A stretch of 64,000 nucleotides of DNA from Chryseobacterium sediminis (GCF_008386505.1 NZ_VUNZ01000005.1:1-64000), one strand, 5' to 3'; positions 32,568 through 41,119 are shown, counted from the first letter of the stretch. Program-made: numbers and translations. The notes: generated by a model not told the origin, from the letters alone.

Positions 32568-33008
32568 TTATAAATTGAAAGAAACACCCAGACTGCCATT
32601 ATTACCTACTTCTGCAAATACCCCTATTTTCTCGGTGAAGAAATAGCGGGCTCCAATGTGAGCGCCAACTCCGAAGTCTCTTCCAAGAACTCCAAGATCT
32701 ACACCAGGGTAGATGTCCCATTTTGAGGGAAGGTTCAGTGCTTCCTGTAAATGAAAGTTCAGCCTTCCGAAAACAAAAACACGATTATCCTTATCGTTGT
32801 TTTTATAATTGTCAAAATAGCCGTTGATCCCGGCTCCTACTGAAATAAGTTTATTGAGACCATAGTCGTAAGTTCCCGTTACTCCGGTTCCATATCCCCA
32901 GGCACTCAGCCCCAGTTGTATTTTCTGATCTCCTTTTCCTGTCCAGGCCTGAGCATTAGCCATTGCTCCAAAAAAGAGGATCGTCACCATAAAAAACAAT
33001 TTCTTCAT
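32568..33008 (-). CDS. Small outer-membrane beta-barrel protein
   Basis: 146 aa with a signal peptide (MKKLFFMVTILFFGAMANAQ). The mature part alternates hydrophobic and polar residues in eight or so strands with Gly-rich turns and ends in the strand GNNGSLGVSFNL, so it is likely a small barrel in the outer membrane. It looks like a flavobacterial family often labelled DUF6646 (label from memory). Start 33008 is chosen for the signal peptide, not the ATG at 33053. It has its own terminator; function is unknown. Confidence 0.72.
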   Translation of the reverse strand: MKKLFFMVTILFFGAMANAQAWTGKGDQKIQLGLSAWGYGTGVTGTYDYGLNKLISVGAGINGYFDNYKNNDKDNRVFVFGRLNFHLQEALNLPSKWDIYPGVDLGVLGRDFGVGAHIGARYFFTEKIGVFAEVGNNGSLGVSFNL

Positions 33009-33230
33009 AAATTTTAAATTTTTAAGGATAGTAATAAAAAATATCTCTATCAAAAATGAAACCGAAAGAATAAGAGTATTACAAAAAGAGAAGACTTTAA
33101 TAAATTATTAAGAAATATAGCTTGGTTTTTGTGGGAAAAACGATTTTTTCAACGGTTTAATTCTCCTTTTGTAATCATAAAAGCTGTATTTTTATACATC
33201 AGATTTGTAATAATTAAAAAAGAATAAAAG

Positions 33231-33983
33231 ATGAAAGTTGTAGGGCTTAATTTAGATATCATCTGGAAAAATAAAACTGAGAATTTTAGACTCATAGAAA
33301 ACGAACTTCAGAATGTGGAAGCAGATCTGTTTCTTCTTCCGGAAATGTTTTCTACAGGTTTCTGTATGGATGCTTCTGAAGTATCAGACAGAAATAATGA
33401 ATCACTTGAATTTTTAAAAAAGTTATCAAAAGAAAAGAATGCAGCCTTTTGTGGGAGTTCGCCGGTAGAACAAAACGGAGATTTTTACAACAGAATGTAT
33501 TTCGTACAGCCTGATGGTGAAACATCTTTTTATGATAAAAGGCACTTGTTTTCTTTTTCTGGTGAAGATAAAGTGTATACACCTGGAAAAGACAGGGTAA
33601 TTGTTGAATATAAGGGGATACGATTTCTACTTCAGGTATGTTATGATCTTCGTTTTCCGGTTTTTGCCAGAAACAATGACGATTATGATGCTATTTTATA
33701 TGTGGCCAACTGGCCTGAAAAAAGAGTAGGAGCATGGGAACATTTGTTAAAAGCCAGAGCTATTGAAAATTTGTCTTTTGTATTTGGTTTAAACAGAATT
33801 GGAACCGATGGAAACAATTTGTTGTATCAGGAAAGTTCTCACGGCTTCTTTGCAGACGGAAAAGAAATCTCTGAAAAACGAGGGAATCTTGTGTCCGCAG
33901 AACTCAATATGGATGAATTGAAGGATTTCAGAACCCATTTTCAGTTTTTGAATGATAGAGATTCCTTTTCTATTGAATTTTAG
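33231..33983 (+). CDS. Carbon-nitrogen hydrolase, omega-amidase (YafV/Nit2-like)
   Basis: 250 aa, nitrilase superfamily. The catalytic triad is seen as Glu in FLLPEMF, Lys in YDKRHLF and Cys in LQVCYDLRFP. The sequence follows the YafV/omega-amidase branch that deamidates alpha-ketoglutaramate and alpha-ketosuccinamate, repairing products of glutamine transaminases. Length fits the family. It stands alone between two - strand genes; a REP-like repeat follows its stop codon. Confidence 0.87.
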   Translation: MKVVGLNLDIIWKNKTENFRLIENELQNVEADLFLLPEMFSTGFCMDASEVSDRNNESLEFLKKLSKEKNAAFCGSSPVEQNGDFYNRMYFVQPDGETSFYDKRHLFSFSGEDKVYTPGKDRVIVEYKGIRFLLQVCYDLRFPVFARNNDDYDAILYVANWPEKRVGAWEHLLKARAIENLSFVFGLNRIGTDGNNLLYQESSHGFFADGKEISEKRGNLVSAELNMDELKDFRTHFQFLNDRDSFSIEF

Positions 33984-33987
33984 GATT

Positions 33988-34076
33988 TTCCCACAGATTC
34001 CACAGATCTTCACAGGTTTTTAATTTCTATGTAAAGAAAAATAAGCATAATTATCTGTGGAAATCTGTGCGATCTG
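33988..34076. repeat. REP-like inverted repeat (CCACAGAT type)
   Basis: Left arm TTCCCACAGATTCCACAGAT (33988-34007, continuing to about 34017) and the reverse complement of the right arm TCTGTGGAAATCTGTGCGAT (from 34053) share the core CCCRCAGAT..CACAGATTTCCACAG with a few mismatches. Each arm holds two CACAGAT motifs, about 35 bases from the other arm. Such dispersed palindromes are frequent in flavobacterial intergenic regions (from memory). Confidence 0.55.
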
Positions 34077-34094
34077 CGGGAATTATAAAAAGCA

Positions 34095-34118
34095 AAAACT
34101 GTGAAAAATCACAGTTTT
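34095..34118. terminator. Bidirectional terminator after the thioredoxin gene
   Basis: AAAACTGTGA pairs with TCACAGTTTT around AAAA. The stem overlaps the stop codon of the thioredoxin gene and a T tract follows on the - strand. Confidence 0.75.
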
Positions 34119-34416
34119 AAGCATATTCTTGTAAAAGTTGTGTGAGGGTATTCACATCATGAACACCACTTTCCTTCCATAGCATTTCTCCTTTTTTGAA
34201 AATTGCAAGAGTAGGAACTCCACGTACTCCATATTGGGCAGCTAATGCAGGATATTGGTCTACATCTACCTTAATGATTCTGGCTCCTTCACCGATATTT
34301 TCTTTTACCGTATTTAATACTGAAGACTGTACCTTACAGGGCTGGCACCATGTAGCGAAAAAGTCAATCAGTACAGGTCTTTCAGAATCAATGATTTCCT
34401 GAAATTTTTGTGACAT
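34117..34416 (-). CDS. Thioredoxin family protein
   Basis: 99 aa, thioredoxin fold with active site WCQPC in ATWCQPCKVQS (about 22-26) and the cis-proline in RGVPTLAIFK. Gln replaces the usual Gly of WCGPC, which changes redox potential and is typical of side-branch thioredoxins. There is no signal peptide, so it is cytoplasmic. It ends an operon of MBL-rhodanese, rhodanese lipoprotein and thioredoxin, and probably reduces persulfides or the rhodanese partners. Confidence 0.86.
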   Translation of the reverse strand: MSQKFQEIIDSERPVLIDFFATWCQPCKVQSSVLNTVKENIGEGARIIKVDVDQYPALAAQYGVRGVPTLAIFKKGEMLWKESGVHDVNTLTQLLQEYA

Positions 34417-34429
34417 AGTTTTGGTTTTA

Positions 34430-34807
34430 TTAGTTTGATTTTTTGTTTGTTTCGTCCTGGATTGCTTTTACATTCTTCCAGCTTGTACCATCATAAGCTT
34501 CCACTCCGTTTTTCTTCAGAATTTCCATAGCCTGATCTGCCTGAACTCCTTTATTGCAGAATACTACAACTTTTTTACCCTTCAGGGTTTCTATATTGCT
34601 TTGAATCTCCGCTAATGGAATGTTGATGGCATTTTTTGCCGTTCCGGCAGCATACTGTTCCGGAATTCTGACATCCACCAAAGTTACATCAGAACTGTTG
34701 ACCACTTCTTTGATGTTGGCTTCGGGTGTGGCAGCTGTATGAGGTGTTTTACAGGCACTTAGCGTAAAAGTTAATGCTAAAACAAGTCCAAAAAACGGTA
34801 ACTTCAT
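34430..34807 (-). CDS. Rhodanese-like domain lipoprotein
   Basis: 125 aa. The signal peptide has a lipobox (FTLSAC), so it is a periplasmic or surface lipoprotein. A single rhodanese domain (about 35-120) has DVRIPEQYAAG and the persulfide-forming Cys in VVFCNKGVQAD. The start is 34807 because it begins the signal peptide; the frame extends to 34837 into the preceding gene. It lies four bases from the MBL-rhodanese gene stop and 13 bases before the thioredoxin, so sulfane sulfur may be handled on both sides of the membrane. Confidence 0.85.
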   Translation of the reverse strand: MKLPFFGLVLALTFTLSACKTPHTAATPEANIKEVVNSSDVTLVDVRIPEQYAAGTAKNAINIPLAEIQSNIETLKGKKVVVFCNKGVQADQAMEILKKNGVEAYDGTSWKNVKAIQDETNKKSN

Positions 34808-34811
34808 GATC

Positions 34812-36221
34812 TTACAACGTTTTGGATTGGCATACAAAATCAGTAGTCGGTAATTTTTCCGTTTTTTTAATACCGTTAAAACCTCCTTCTATTTCAGTAA
34901 AGTTTCTGATTCCGTGTGAGTTAAGTATGCTTGCGGCAATCATGCTTCTATATCCGCCTGCACAGTGAAGGAAGAAGTGTTCCGAATCATCTATGGTGCG
35001 GGCCCAGTCACTGATAGTGTCTAATGGCTTATTGTAAGCATTGTCAATATGTTCTGCAGAATATTCAGTTAGTTTTCGTACATCAATTACTTTTGCATCT
35101 TCTGTAAACTGCTCAGCAAATTCAGCAGGGGTAATTCTTTTAATCTCATCAGTTTCCTTACCCGCATTTTTCCAGGCTTCAAAACTTCCCTTCAGATATC
35201 CTGCTACGTTATCAAAACCTACTCTGCTTAGTCTGGTAATTACTTCTTCTTCAGTTCCTTCATCTGTTACCAGTAATAGTGGATGTTTTACGTCTACGAT
35301 AAGGTTTCCTACCCATGGGGCAAAATCACCTTTCAAGCCTATATTGATGGAGTTGGGAACAAATCCTTTATGGAAGTCTGCCGCTCCTCTTGTATCTAAA
35401 ATTAATGCTCCGGTTTCTTCAGCCAATGCTTCAAAATCTTCAGGTGCTACAGGTTGTAAACCTTTGTTCATTACAACATCCAGACTTTCATATCCTCCTT
35501 TGTTTAATGTGACATTCATTCCGAAATATTTCGGAGGAGCTGTTAACCCATCAAGAACTTCTCTGATGAAAGAGGCTTTATCAGGTTGATTAAGCGCATA
35601 ATTCGTTCTCTTTTGGTTTCCTAAAATGTCTACCGTTTCCTTCTGCATATTTTTTCCGCAGGCAGAACCAGCACCGTGAGCAGGATAAACCGTAATGCTG
35701 TCATCCAATGGCATAATCTTGTTCTGAAGACTGTCATACAGAATTCCCGCAAGGTCTTCCTGAGTAAGATTAGTTGCCTTCTGTGCAAGATCCGGTCTTC
35801 CGACATCCCCTAAAAACAGAGTGTCACCAGTAAAAATTGCAGTTTCAACACCATTTTCATCTATTAAAAGGTAAGTGCTGCTTTCCATTGTGTGTCCTGG
35901 AGTGTGCATTACCTTTATTTTTACTTTTCCGATCTCAAAAATCTGATTGTCTTCAGCAATGATTGCTTCAAATTCAGGAGCTGCGGTCGGTCCATATACA
36001 ATTGGCGCTCCTGTTTTTTTGCTTAAATCCAAATGCCCGGATACAAAATCAGCATGGAAGTGAGTTTCAAAAATATATTTTAAAGTGACATTGTCTTTTT
36101 CCAGACGATCCAGGTAAGGTTTTACTTCTCTTAAAGGATCTATAATGACAGCTTCATTCTCTGATACAATATAATAGGCACCCTGAGCCAGACAGCCCGT
36201 ATATATTTGTTCAATTTTCAT
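34812..36221 (-). CDS. MBL-fold persulfide dioxygenase-like protein with two rhodanese domains
   Basis: 469 aa. Residues 1-240 form an ETHE1-type metallo-beta-lactamase domain (THFHADFVSGH, HTPGHTMESS, FTGDTLFLGDVGRPDL, YPAHGAGSACG). Two rhodanese domains follow: the first (about 255-350) lacks the catalytic Cys (LLLVTDEG), the second (about 365-460) has it in HCAGGYRS. ETHE1 enzymes oxidise glutathione persulfide to sulfite. Fusion with rhodanese suggests a sulfide- or thiosulfate-detoxifying enzyme. It is first in the operon with the rhodanese lipoprotein and thioredoxin. Confidence 0.9.
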   Translation of the reverse strand: MKIEQIYTGCLAQGAYYIVSENEAVIIDPLREVKPYLDRLEKDNVTLKYIFETHFHADFVSGHLDLSKKTGAPIVYGPTAAPEFEAIIAEDNQIFEIGKVKIKVMHTPGHTMESSTYLLIDENGVETAIFTGDTLFLGDVGRPDLAQKATNLTQEDLAGILYDSLQNKIMPLDDSITVYPAHGAGSACGKNMQKETVDILGNQKRTNYALNQPDKASFIREVLDGLTAPPKYFGMNVTLNKGGYESLDVVMNKGLQPVAPEDFEALAEETGALILDTRGAADFHKGFVPNSINIGLKGDFAPWVGNLIVDVKHPLLLVTDEGTEEEVITRLSRVGFDNVAGYLKGSFEAWKNAGKETDEIKRITPAEFAEQFTEDAKVIDVRKLTEYSAEHIDNAYNKPLDTISDWARTIDDSEHFFLHCAGGYRSMIAASILNSHGIRNFTEIEGGFNGIKKTEKLPTTDFVCQSKTL

Positions 36222-36563
36222 TGGGGTCTTTTTTTAATGAGTTAAAGATACAAAGTATTAGATAAATTCTAAATGAAATGTTAAATCCCATTGATAGTTT
36301 CTTTCAATACTTTGTTAAACGAATGTTTAATCCATTGTGTTTTTCAGCAAAAAGAATGCCTTACATCTTATGAATTTGCAAATGCTGTTTTTTATCATGT
36401 CTTCTTTAGAAATCATCTATTGTTCATAGATCGATACATGTGGTTTGAAATTTGTTTATGCAGATACAAACTTATTTTTTGAAGAAATAAAAATAAGTTC
36501 ATTGGAAAATATCTTTACATATTCTCCAAAAATTTTATATTTATAAGTTAAAAAAGCGATCAG
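36222..36563. other. Intergenic region upstream of the HerA-like ATPase gene
   Basis: 341 AT-rich bases between divergent genes. An 11-bp perfect inverted repeat (AACTTATTTTT 36469-36479 with 36489-36499) lies 65 bases before the ATPase gene. No exact TAnnTTTG box is found for either gene. A 63-codon frame (36291-36482) has no initiation signals or family features and is not called. Confidence 0.4.
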
Positions 36564-38090
36564 ATGGCAGACAAAACACAATTTATTGAAGAACTAAACA
36601 CAAGATACACTCCAAAAGGAGAACATATTATATTAGGAAAAGGAATGCTGGATGGAGAAGTTGTTACAGAAGTAAACGTAACCATTCCCCTGAAAACGAT
36701 TAACCGTCATGGTCTTATTGCCGGAGCCACCGGAACTGGTAAGACCAAAACACTACAGGTATTTGCAGAACAGCTTTCTCATGCAGGGATTCCATCTCTG
36801 GTTCTGGATATCAAAGGAGATTTCTCCGGAATTGCAGAAGCAGGCCAGATGAATCCTATCATTGAAGAAAGATATGCTAAAACACAGCTTCCTTATAATC
36901 CGCAAAGCTTTCCGGTAGAACTGATGAGTATTTCCGGAGGTGACGGTGTAAAATTGAGGGCTACTGTTACAGAATTTGGACCTGTTTTACTAAGTAAAAT
37001 CCTTGAACTTAATGATACTCAGCAAAGCATTATGTCTATTGTCTTCAAATATTGTGATGATAAAGGTCTTCCGTTGATTGACCTTAATGATTTGAAGAAA
37101 GTATTGCAGTATGTGACGGATAATGCACAAGGAAAAGCAGAGCTTGCAGCAAATTACGGTTCCATTGCATCGGCATCTCTTGGAACAATTTTAAGATCTA
37201 TTGTTGCTTTGGAACAACAGGGGGCTGCAGGTTTCTTTGGAGAACTGAGCTTTGATGTTCATGATTTACTGGAAACAAGAGACGGAAAAGGAGTAGTCAA
37301 TATTTTAAGAGTGTCGGACATTCAGAATAAGCCGCAGCTTTTCTCAACGTTTATGCTTTCGCTTTTTGCAGAAATTTATATGACGTTTCCTGAAGAAGGA
37401 GATAGCGGTAAACCAAAGCTGGTATTATTTATAGATGAAGCACATCTTATTTTTGATGAAGCTTCCAAAGCTCTCCTTTCACAGATTGAAACGATGGTAA
37501 AACTGATTCGTTCCAAAGGAGTGGGAATTTATTTCATTACCCAGATCCCGGGAGATGTTCCTGAAAATGTACTTTCTCAATTAGGATTAAAAATCCAGCA
37601 TGCATTAAGAGGTTTTACAGCAAAAGATAAAAAAGAGATTTCTAAGGCCGTTGAAAATTATCCTACCACAGAATACTATAATGCTTCCAGCCTGATCCAG
37701 AATTTAGGAATCGGGGAAGCGTTTGTTACGGCTCTGGATGAAAAAGGAATACCTACACCATTAGTACACACTTATCTGATCTCTCCGGAATCAAGAATGG
37801 ATGTTCTGAGTGAAGCTGAAGTCTCTGATTTAACCGGTAGATCTGCACTCGTTGCAAAATATGAACAACCTATTGACAGAGAGTCTGCTTATGAAATGCT
37901 AACCAACAGAATGGAACAGGCTGCACAAAATCCAGCACCTACCCAAAAAACAAAACCGGTAAAAGAAGAACCTGGTATGTTTGAGCAGGTATTGCAGAGT
38001 AAAGCCGGCCGTACTTTTACTTCTACATTAATGAGAGAAGGAGCAAAAGCGATTCTCGGGATGTTCGGTTTGGGAGGCAGAAGAAGATAG
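36564..38090 (+). CDS. HerA-like ATPase, DUF853 family (YjgR-like)
   Basis: 508 aa FtsK/HerA-superfamily ATPase. Walker A GATGTGKTK (about 52-60), LVLDIKGDFSG, Walker B LVLFIDEAHLIF (about 288-299) and an arginine-rich IRSKGVGIYFITQIPGD sensor region match the DUF853/YjgR family. The C-terminus has a Pro/Lys linker and a Gly-Arg tail (GLGGRRR). Related HerA proteins are DNA translocases with NurA in archaea. The role in bacteria is not settled and no NurA-like nuclease is adjacent. The following gene is an exonuclease, 161 bases on, a suggestive but loose association. Confidence 0.87.
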   Translation: MADKTQFIEELNTRYTPKGEHIILGKGMLDGEVVTEVNVTIPLKTINRHGLIAGATGTGKTKTLQVFAEQLSHAGIPSLVLDIKGDFSGIAEAGQMNPIIEERYAKTQLPYNPQSFPVELMSISGGDGVKLRATVTEFGPVLLSKILELNDTQQSIMSIVFKYCDDKGLPLIDLNDLKKVLQYVTDNAQGKAELAANYGSIASASLGTILRSIVALEQQGAAGFFGELSFDVHDLLETRDGKGVVNILRVSDIQNKPQLFSTFMLSLFAEIYMTFPEEGDSGKPKLVLFIDEAHLIFDEASKALLSQIETMVKLIRSKGVGIYFITQIPGDVPENVLSQLGLKIQHALRGFTAKDKKEISKAVENYPTTEYYNASSLIQNLGIGEAFVTALDEKGIPTPLVHTYLISPESRMDVLSEAEVSDLTGRSALVAKYEQPIDRESAYEMLTNRMEQAAQNPAPTQKTKPVKEEPGMFEQVLQSKAGRTFTSTLMREGAKAILGMFGLGGRRR

Positions 38091-38251
38091 TTTGAGGGAT
38101 AATAAGGGATGATCTGCTGGGTTTTGATATAATTTTTGTTATTTTAGCAGGTTATCTTTACTTAACAGTGAGAAATAAAACCTGATTTTATTGGGGAATA
38201 AATCAGAGGTTTTAAATATGAATTATAAAATAGCAGTTAACACACATTAGA

Positions 38252-39475
38252 ATGTATTCAATTATAGATATAGAAAGTAATGGTGCAGGTTATAGAAATG
38301 AATGCATTATAGATATTGCCATCTACAGATATGATGGTCAGAAAATTACGGATCAGTTTATATCCCTTGTTAACCCTGAAGGAGATATTACCCCTTTTGT
38401 ACAGAAATTGACCAGTATTACCCCAAAAATGGTCAAAACAGCTCCGAAATTTCACGAAATTGCCAAAAGAGTCATTGAAATTACTCAAAATACGACGTTG
38501 GTAGGCCACAATATTGATTTTGATTACAGAATGCTTCGTCAGTCTTTCAAAAGGCTTGGTTATGAATTCAAAATCAATACTTTAGATACTATTCCTTTGG
38601 CTAAAAAACTGATTCCTGATGAGGTAAGTTATTCTCTTGGAAAACTGGTGAAATCACTGGGAATTCCTTTGACCAATCATCATAGGGCTGAAGGCGATGC
38701 AAGAGCTACACTGGAACTTTTTAAACTTCTTGTTTCAAAAGATACTGAAAACGAGATTATTCAGAAACAGCACGAAGAATCTAATGCAAAAACCTATATT
38801 AACAAGATCAAAGAACTTACTCAGGATCTTCCTAATGATAAAGGCTTTGTTTATTTTCAGGATGAAGCAGGGCGCATTATTTTCTCCGATTATGTACAGG
38901 ATATCAACAAGTTTTCCAAAAAAGTTTTCAATTCCAAATCCAAAAAATGGGAACAGACTCAGAAAGATGTTGAACAGATTAATTTTGAGCTTACAGGAAC
39001 AGACATTATTGCTAAGCTGATTTTGAATTCCAAGAATATTAAAAAGAAAGAAGTATTGCCTTTTGGATTGTATTTCAGGAATAATAAATATATAGTTGAG
39101 AAAAATACACTCAATAAAACCGAAAAACCTGTTTTAAAATTCAGATCATTCACGCAAGGAACAAAAGCAGTTCAGTTTATTGGTTCTCAGGAAGAGTTTA
39201 AAGATTATGCCGTATTAAAGCAGAAAATTGAATTCAGAAAAAGAAATGAACTTTGGCTTGGGCCGGGAAGAAAACTGGGTGAAAAATTATTTTTAATCAT
39301 CGAAAACGGAAAAGTTATTTCATTTGGTTTTTATGAGCTGTTTACGCAGATTCAGACTCTAAGTAAGCTGGCTAAATTAAAAATTGATCTTCCGTTATCT
39401 TCCACAGATTTGAATAATGAATTACAGCTGGCACTGCTTCGAGGTGATTTTGAGACCCTGCCTTTACCGAAATGA
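38252..39475 (+). CDS. DEDDh exonuclease with a degenerate GIY-YIG-like C-terminal region
   Basis: 407 aa. Residues 1-170 are a DnaQ/epsilon-type 3'-5' exonuclease: IIDIES (Asp, Glu), VGHNIDFDYRML (Asp) and HHRAEGDARAT (His, Asp) supply the DEDDh residues. Bacteroidota commonly fuse this domain to a GIY-YIG endonuclease followed by a UvrC-like part. Here about 195-270 aligns as GFVYF-DEAGRIIF...INKFSKKVF, but the second tyrosine motif and IGKS-type residues are gone, so that nuclease is probably inactive. Likely role: DNA repair or proofreading outside the replisome. Confidence 0.83.
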   Translation: MYSIIDIESNGAGYRNECIIDIAIYRYDGQKITDQFISLVNPEGDITPFVQKLTSITPKMVKTAPKFHEIAKRVIEITQNTTLVGHNIDFDYRMLRQSFKRLGYEFKINTLDTIPLAKKLIPDEVSYSLGKLVKSLGIPLTNHHRAEGDARATLELFKLLVSKDTENEIIQKQHEESNAKTYINKIKELTQDLPNDKGFVYFQDEAGRIIFSDYVQDINKFSKKVFNSKSKKWEQTQKDVEQINFELTGTDIIAKLILNSKNIKKKEVLPFGLYFRNNKYIVEKNTLNKTEKPVLKFRSFTQGTKAVQFIGSQEEFKDYAVLKQKIEFRKRNELWLGPGRKLGEKLFLIIENGKVISFGFYELFTQIQTLSKLAKLKIDLPLSSTDLNNELQLALLRGDFETLPLPK

Positions 39476-39553
39476 TATAGGAATTAACACTTTATAAGTT
39501 GATCTGAAAGAAGATGCTTTTCAAATCAATTTTCGTAAAATAAAAAATAAATA

Positions 39554-39562
39554 GTATTTTTG
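39554..39562 (+). promoter_or_regulatory. -7 promoter box upstream of the lysA leader
   Basis: TATTTTTG within ATAGTATTTTTGC. Transcription would start near 39568, about 170 bases before lysA, leaving room for the leader ORF and terminator. Confidence 0.55.
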
Positions 39563-39581
39563 CAAAAAATAAATAGTAGCA

Positions 39582-39653
39582 ATGCAAAATTTTAAACAAA
39601 TAAAAACTGGAAAAAAGGGAGCTGTAAGGTTCTCTAAGGTTTGGAATATTTAA
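39582..39653 (+). CDS. Putative lysine-rich leader peptide of lysA, 23 aa
   Basis: The 23-codon ORF starts MQNFKQIKTGKKGAVRFSK and ends VWNI, with five lysine codons including an adjacent pair. It begins shortly after the predicted transcript start and is followed by alternative hairpins and a terminator directly before lysA. This is the layout of ribosome-mediated attenuation by charged tRNA-Lys, the end product of the pathway. The peptide is too short for homology evidence. Lysine is common in this AT-rich genome, so the excess is suggestive, not proof. Confidence 0.45.
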   Translation: MQNFKQIKTGKKGAVRFSKVWNI

Positions 39654-39663
39654 AAGAGTTGTC

Positions 39664-39687
39664 TTGCATAAAAAATAATCAATGCGG
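39664..39687 (+). promoter_or_regulatory. Candidate antiterminator hairpin of the lysA leader
   Basis: TTGCAT (39664-39669) can pair with ATGCGG (39682-39687, two T-G pairs), which would occupy the first two bases of the terminator stem at 39686. TTGCAT is also perfectly complementary to ATGCAA at the leader start codon (39582-39587). The three pairings are mutually exclusive, as needed for a switch. Confidence 0.4.
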
Positions 39688-39719
39688 CAGGCTCTTTTTA
39701 TAAGAATCTGCCTTTTTTT
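39686..39719 (+). terminator. Intrinsic terminator inside the lysA leader
   Basis: GGCAG (39686-39690) pairs with CTGCC (39708-39712), with an inner TCTT/AAGA helix, followed by TTTTTTT. It ends 16 bases before the lysA ATG, so it must be regulated or leaky for lysA to be expressed from the upstream promoter. Confidence 0.7.
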
Positions 39720-39735
39720 ATGTTAAAATGAAATT

Positions 39736-40938
39736 ATGAATTCAAAAGAATTATTAAAGATTGCCAATGAGTTTGGCACCCCGGTGTATGTTTATGATGC
39801 GGAATCCATCAAAGTTCAATACGAAAAACTTACATCTTCTTTTTTAAAACATACAAAGTTCTTCTATGCAGCGAAGGCGTTGACAAACATCAATATCCTT
39901 AAGTATGTCAAGAATCTGGGAGCTTCTTTGGATTGTGTATCCATTAATGAAGTAAAGCTTGGATTAAAGGCAGGATTTTCAAAAGAAAAGATATTGTTTA
40001 CTCCCAACTGTGTTGATCTTGCTGAAATAGAAGAAGCAATGACTTTTGGTGTTCATATAAACATTGATAACATTTCTATTCTTGAACAGTTCGGGAACAA
40101 GTACGGAAATACATATCCTATTTTAGTAAGAATCAACCCGCATATTTTTGCCGGCGGTAACTATAAAATTTCAACAGGGCATATTGATAGTAAATTCGGT
40201 ATTTCCATTCATCAGGTGCGTCATATCGAAAGAGTGATGAAAAGTACAAATCTGAATGTGGAAGGACTTCATATGCATACAGGAAGTGAGATCAAAGATC
40301 CGGATGTATTTTTACAGGCTCTGGAAATCATGTTAGAACTTTCTGAACATTTCCCGAACCTGAAATATCTGGATATGGGAAGTGGTTTCAAAATTCCTTA
40401 TCAGGACAGTGAAGAAGAAACAGATGTAAGAACATTAGGGAAGAAAGTAGAAAAAGTAATTTCTGAATTTTCAAAATCTACAGGAAAGAAATTTGAGTTA
40501 TGGTTTGAACCAGGGAAATTCTTAGTTGGGAAAAGCGGATATTTATTAGTTAAAGCTAATGTGATCAAGCAGACAACTGCTACTGTTTTCGTGGGAGTAA
40601 ACTCAGGATTCAATCACCTTATCCGTCCAATGTTCTATGATTCTTACCACATGATTGAAAACTTATCCAATCCAAAAGGAGCAGAAAGAATTTATACCGT
40701 TGTAGGAAACATCTGTGAAACCGATACGTTTGCATGGGACAGAAAACTGAATGAAGTGAGAGAAGGAGACATTCTTGCCTTCCATAATGCGGGAGCTTAT
40801 GGTTTTGAAATGAGTTCAAACTTCAATTCAAGATTAAAACCTGCTGAAGTACTGTTCTTAGACGGAAAAGCACATTTGATCCGTAAAAGAGATGAGTTTG
40901 AAGATCTATTGAGAAATCAGATCGAAGTAGTGATGTAA
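39736..40938 (+). CDS. lysA: Diaminopimelate decarboxylase
   Basis: 400 aa, fold-type III PLP enzyme making lysine from meso-diaminopimelate. The PLP lysine is in FFYAAKALTN (about residue 47). Other motifs are GLHMHTGSEI, DMGSGFKIPY and EPGKFLVGKSGYL, and CETDTFA replaces the canonical CESGD, supplying the active-site Cys. The EPGK/CETDTF variants are usual in flavobacterial LysA (from memory). Alternative activities of this fold, such as carboxynorspermidine decarboxylase, are less likely by length and motifs. An attenuator-like leader precedes the gene. Confidence 0.92.
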   Translation: MNSKELLKIANEFGTPVYVYDAESIKVQYEKLTSSFLKHTKFFYAAKALTNINILKYVKNLGASLDCVSINEVKLGLKAGFSKEKILFTPNCVDLAEIEEAMTFGVHINIDNISILEQFGNKYGNTYPILVRINPHIFAGGNYKISTGHIDSKFGISIHQVRHIERVMKSTNLNVEGLHMHTGSEIKDPDVFLQALEIMLELSEHFPNLKYLDMGSGFKIPYQDSEEETDVRTLGKKVEKVISEFSKSTGKKFELWFEPGKFLVGKSGYLLVKANVIKQTTATVFVGVNSGFNHLIRPMFYDSYHMIENLSNPKGAERIYTVVGNICETDTFAWDRKLNEVREGDILAFHNAGAYGFEMSSNFNSRLKPAEVLFLDGKAHLIRKRDEFEDLLRNQIEVVM

Positions 40939-40957
40939 ACTCAAAATATAATATTTG

Positions 40958-40990
40958 AACAGCCGCCTTTTTGGGTGGCTGTTTTGTTTT
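40958..40990 (+). terminator. Terminator of lysA
   Basis: AACAGCCGCC (40958-40967) pairs with GGTGGCTGTT (40974-40983), followed by TTTTG. Confidence 0.85.
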
Positions 40991-41119
40991 AAAGCTATAT
41001 GTTTGGCTATTGTTGATGTACCAAACCTATGAGATTTTAAAAATATTAGAATAAATTTTCACTATAAAAATTACAAAGTTTTAACATTGAAACCGGGTGA
41101 CAGTTCCAACTTTATTAGC

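Noticed and set aside
35041..35589. 182-codon open frame on the + strand
   Set aside because: Antisense shadow of the MBL-rhodanese gene.
36291..36482. 63-codon open frame upstream of the HerA-like gene
   Set aside because: Phe/Cys-rich, no ATG start, no recognisable family.
39582..39735. Lysine riboswitch upstream of lysA
   Set aside because: The leader is too short and lacks the conserved L-box junction motifs; the leader-ORF model fits better.
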